This document shows, piece by piece, positions 24,076-25,629 of a stretch of DNA of 25,629 nucleotides; within the stretch, counting starts at the first letter, position 1, and each line of letters begins with the position of its first letter. A model generated the notes under the pieces. That model made no database searches, was not told the origin of the DNA, and saw nothing but the letters and a program-made list of their open reading frames with translations. The translations under genes were made by a program, and so were the position numbers. This DNA is from Bacillota bacterium (GTDB lineage Bacteria; Bacillota; Clostridia; Christensenellales; SZUA-584): assembly GCA_023415915.1 (NCBI GenBank), contig JAEZIZ010000135.1, positions 1-25,629 of the forward strand, written 5' to 3'.

Positions 24076-24576
24076 TTATTGTTCACCGGCATATAGCTTC
24101 GTATCTCCGCACTCTAAAGCGACCATGCCGGTCCTTGCGAGTTCCACAATGCCGTACTTCTTCAGTTCCTCTATGCCCTCGTTTATAGACGATATCGTTC
24201 CTGTAAGCTGCACGGTCGCCGTCTTCTCCCCTATGTCAAGCACTATGCCTCCAAGAGCGGTTAATGCGTCCATGAGGTCTTTACGGTTTCTGCCTTCAGT
24301 GTTTACCTTGACAAGTGCAATTTCGCGGAGCGTTCCGCTTTCTTCCGGTATCTCCTTTATTGCCTTTACGTCCAGCAGCTTGTCAAACTGCTTAATAACC
24401 TGCTCTATAATCGCGTCGTCCGCATTCATTACAATCGTTATACGCGACAATTCCGGATTGTCCGTTACGCCGACAGTAAGGCTCTCAATATTGAATCCTC
24501 TCCTGCTTATAAGCCCGGATATACGGCACAGTACACCCGGCTGATTGGATACTACAAAAGATATAACACGCTGCAT
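24076..24576 (-). CDS. ilvN: Acetolactate synthase small (regulatory) subunit
   Basis: 166 residues. The N-terminal ACT domain (about 1-75) shows ISFVVSNQPGVLCRISGL and RRGFNIESLTVG, the valine-binding region of the family. A second ALS_ss C-terminal domain follows (GRNRKDLMDALTALGGIVLDIG). It binds IlvB, raises activity and confers valine feedback. AAGGAG lies 8 nt before ATG. First gene after the T-box terminator, far from its partner ilvB. Confidence 0.95.
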   Translation of the reverse strand: MQRVISFVVSNQPGVLCRISGLISRRGFNIESLTVGVTDNPELSRITIVMNADDAIIEQVIKQFDKLLDVKAIKEIPEESGTLREIALVKVNTEGRNRKDLMDALTALGGIVLDIGEKTATVQLTGTISSINEGIEELKKYGIVELARTGMVALECGDTKLYAGEQ

Positions 24577-24651
24577 AAAAACACTCCTTCTTAGGCTATC
24601 TGATAATCCACTGACCTTAAAAGCCGTTATTGCTTTTTAAATTACGGTAAT

Positions 24652-24692
24652 AAAAAACTGCGTACTCTTCTGTTAAGAAGAAGAGACGCAGT
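24652..24692 (-). terminator. T-box-controlled intrinsic terminator
   Basis: On the minus strand ACTGCGTCTCTTCT and AGAAGAGTACGCAGT arms with one internal mismatch, then TTTTTT. It follows the T-box sequence directly and precedes ilvN by about 75 nt. Uncharged tRNA binding to the T-box bulge should favour the alternative antiterminator. Confidence 0.9.
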
Positions 24693-24955
24693 CGTTATCC
24701 AACTTCGCGGTACCACTCACCTTGCCTTTACACCCTTAAAAGTTTACGTCTTTTAAAGGTTAAAAAGGCCGCTTCAGGCTCTATAAAGCCCTAAACCTGT
24801 AACGGGGTTAACCGGCTATGCTTACTCGATTCAGCACGCGGCTCCGGAGTGACCCGTCTATCAATTCGCTGCCGGTCTTGCACCACCCGCCGGCTCTCTT
24901 CAAGCTCCTTTGATAAACCCCTCTCCATCAAAGCCTTTAAATGGGTAAATTATTA
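24652..24955 (-). promoter_or_regulatory. T-box leader of the BCAA operon, specifier read as GUC (valine)
   Basis: The minus strand carries the T-box motif GGTGAGTGGTACCGCG (plus 24707-24722) and a terminator. Stem I is visible: base arms GGCU...GGAG with CUCC...AGCC, an upper arm GUUUAUCA with UGAUAGAC, and the AAGAGAGCCGG...GGUGGUGCAAGACCGGC distal region. The specifier-loop strand between these helices reads GGGUCA; by the rule that the specifier is followed by a purine before CUCC, the codon is GUC (plus 24851-24853), valine. Uncharged tRNA-Val would then switch on ilvN-ilvC-cimA-leuB-ilvD-ilvB. T-box identity is firm; codon reading fairly confident. Confidence 0.92.
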
Positions 24956-24961
24956 CGCTTT

Positions 24962-24990
24962 AATATATCAGACATAATTCTGTTTGTCAA
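24962..24990 (-). promoter_or_regulatory. Sigma-A promoter of the T-box/BCAA operon
   Basis: On the minus strand a perfect TTGACA (plus 24985-24990), a 17-nt spacer and TATATT (plus 24962-24967). It places the transcription start near 24955, just ahead of stem I. Confidence 0.8.
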
Positions 24991-25063
24991 CATGCAATAT
25001 ATTAAAAAATATATACTTTTTCAGGCAGTCGTTTTCAGTTCCCGTAGACAAACAGAGAAATAA

Positions 25064-25106
25064 AAAATCCTCACAGCCTAAAATTTACGCAGGTTGTGAG
25101 GATTTT
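25064..25106 (-). terminator. Strong bidirectional-looking hairpin terminator
   Basis: AAAATCCTCACA and TGTGAGGATTTT are perfect 12-bp arms. On the minus strand the 3' side runs into TTTTTTATTT. It would stop minus-strand transcription arriving from the right edge before the BCAA promoter. Confidence 0.8.
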
Positions 25107-25179
25107 GGCGGAGAACACGGGCACCTTACTGAGGCATAAAAATTAAAGGCGTAATAATCGGGGTTATATTAAAAGAGAA

Positions 25180-25212
25180 AGAGCCGTCATGGAGATGGCT
25201 CTTTTTTTCTGC
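25180..25212 (+). terminator. Intrinsic terminator with no visible gene before it
   Basis: AGAGCCGTC and GATGGCTCT arms (one G-U) around ATGGA, then TTTTTTT on the plus strand. The opposite strand ends in TTTCTCTTTT, so it may serve both directions. No plus-strand gene lies just upstream. The rest of 25107-25272 shows no gene. Confidence 0.7.
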
Positions 25213-25364
25213 TGATACACCCCATTATGTTACAATAAAACATGTGATAGTAAAGCATATAATTCCGTTCAGCTAAAGGATGTTCGTTACGTAATAGAGG
25301 CGCATCAATGGAGGAATATGCACGCCGTAGTTCTGGCTATCATCGTGATTCTCGAACTGCCGCA

Positions 25365-25629
25365 TCAGAATGGGAGAAAGCACTTATTAATGCTGTTGTG
25401 AAGATGTGTCAAAGTGTCTCGTGATCCCCTACGCTGATTATGGATGCTGACATGGACGAGTATTACAGTACAAGAGAGGATATGTTTCCGCATACTGCAT
25501 ATGTCGACATAGTATTTATAAAGGCGCTGGGCGAAATCCCTAAGACGTGCGCGAGTATCCACGTTCTCGCTGATTTTACCAAACAACTTGTTGCGTCCTT
25601 CCGCTATCGCTTTATCTGCTATGGCGCGG
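25365..25629 (-). pseudogene. Unidentified 3' gene fragment running in from the right edge, probably decayed
   Basis: The minus frame is open from the window edge to a TGA at 25365. The first part (AIADKAIAEGRNKLFGKIS, then DTRARLRDFAQRLYK) reads like a natural protein, while the later part is Arg/His-rich and less protein-like. A different minus frame at 25273-25383 then reads convincingly (MRQFENHDDSQNYGVHIPP, ending VTNIL and TAG). The two pieces would join only through a frameshift, which suggests a broken gene. I do not recognise the family. Confidence 0.3.

Noticed and set aside
25100..25175. A complete tRNA-Ser gene on the minus strand
   Set aside because: Only the last 16 or so bases match; T loop, anticodon arm and D arm cannot be found upstream.
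25308..25424. A 38-codon plus-strand frame starting ATG (MEEYARRSSG...)
   Set aside because: No ribosome site with proper spacing that I trust, short, and the opposite strand reads more like protein here; probably a shadow of the decayed minus-strand gene.

Overview
The window (about 25.6 kb, GC near 50%) looks like the chromosome of an anaerobic, spore-forming Bacillota bacterium, most likely a Clostridia member. The sporulation genes yabP and yabQ sit next to a DivIC-type gene. There is also a ferredoxin-dependent 2-oxoacid oxidoreductase, a flavodoxin/ferredoxin protein, a T-box leader and a tandem pair of GEMM (cyclic dinucleotide) riboswitches. Gene density is high and most genes have clear AGGAG-type ribosome binding sites. 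I cannot name the genus.

Layout, left to right. (1) 1-4085: a large secreted repeat protein on the minus strand with InlB/Listeria-Bacteroides type repeats. An in-frame TAA at 1355-1357 interrupts it, but the frame stays open to the window edge. It has a sigma-A-like promoter and a leader of about 380 nt with two GEMM-I riboswitches in a row, each with its own terminator. (2) 4165-6183: a patatin-like protein that lacks the nucleophile serine, and a short Ppx/GppA phosphatase. (3) 6284-7353: divIC-like, yabQ and yabP. (4) 7449-12066: secA-prfB followed by a flavodoxin/2x[4Fe-4S] protein, all minus strand. (5) 12481-15386: a plus-strand four-subunit 2-oxoacid:ferredoxin oxidoreductase operon (delta-alpha-beta-gamma) plus a Dabb protein, ending in a strong terminator. 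(6) 15509-15608: a 100-bp inverted-repeat element. (7) 15673-24955: a long minus-strand branched-chain amino acid operon behind a T-box leader whose specifier reads as GUC (Val). Its order is ilvN, GNAT, ilvC, cimA, leuB, ilvD, ilvB, and a trans-aconitate methyltransferase-like gene. (8) 25021-25629: terminators, a short tRNA-Ser-like 3' end, and fragments of an unidentified, probably decayed gene.

How the genes fit together. The T-box operon encodes acetolactate synthase (IlvB/IlvN, at opposite ends of the operon), IlvC and IlvD for valine and isoleucine. CimA and LeuB supply the citramalate route to 2-oxobutanoate. leuA and leuCD are not in the window. The converging vor-type operon acts on branched 2-oxoacids in the oxidative, ferredoxin-reducing direction or in reverse, so synthesis and ferredoxin-linked use of the same oxoacids lie side by side. 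The left end is a surface-protein locus whose expression is probably set by a cyclic dinucleotide.

The most interesting signals are the tandem GEMM riboswitches, which differ at the base that discriminates c-di-GMP from cGAMP; the nonsense codon inside the repeat protein; the nucleophile-less patatin; the methyltransferase at the end of the BCAA operon; and a dispersed hairpin element found three times, one copy of which supplies the end of a coding sequence.
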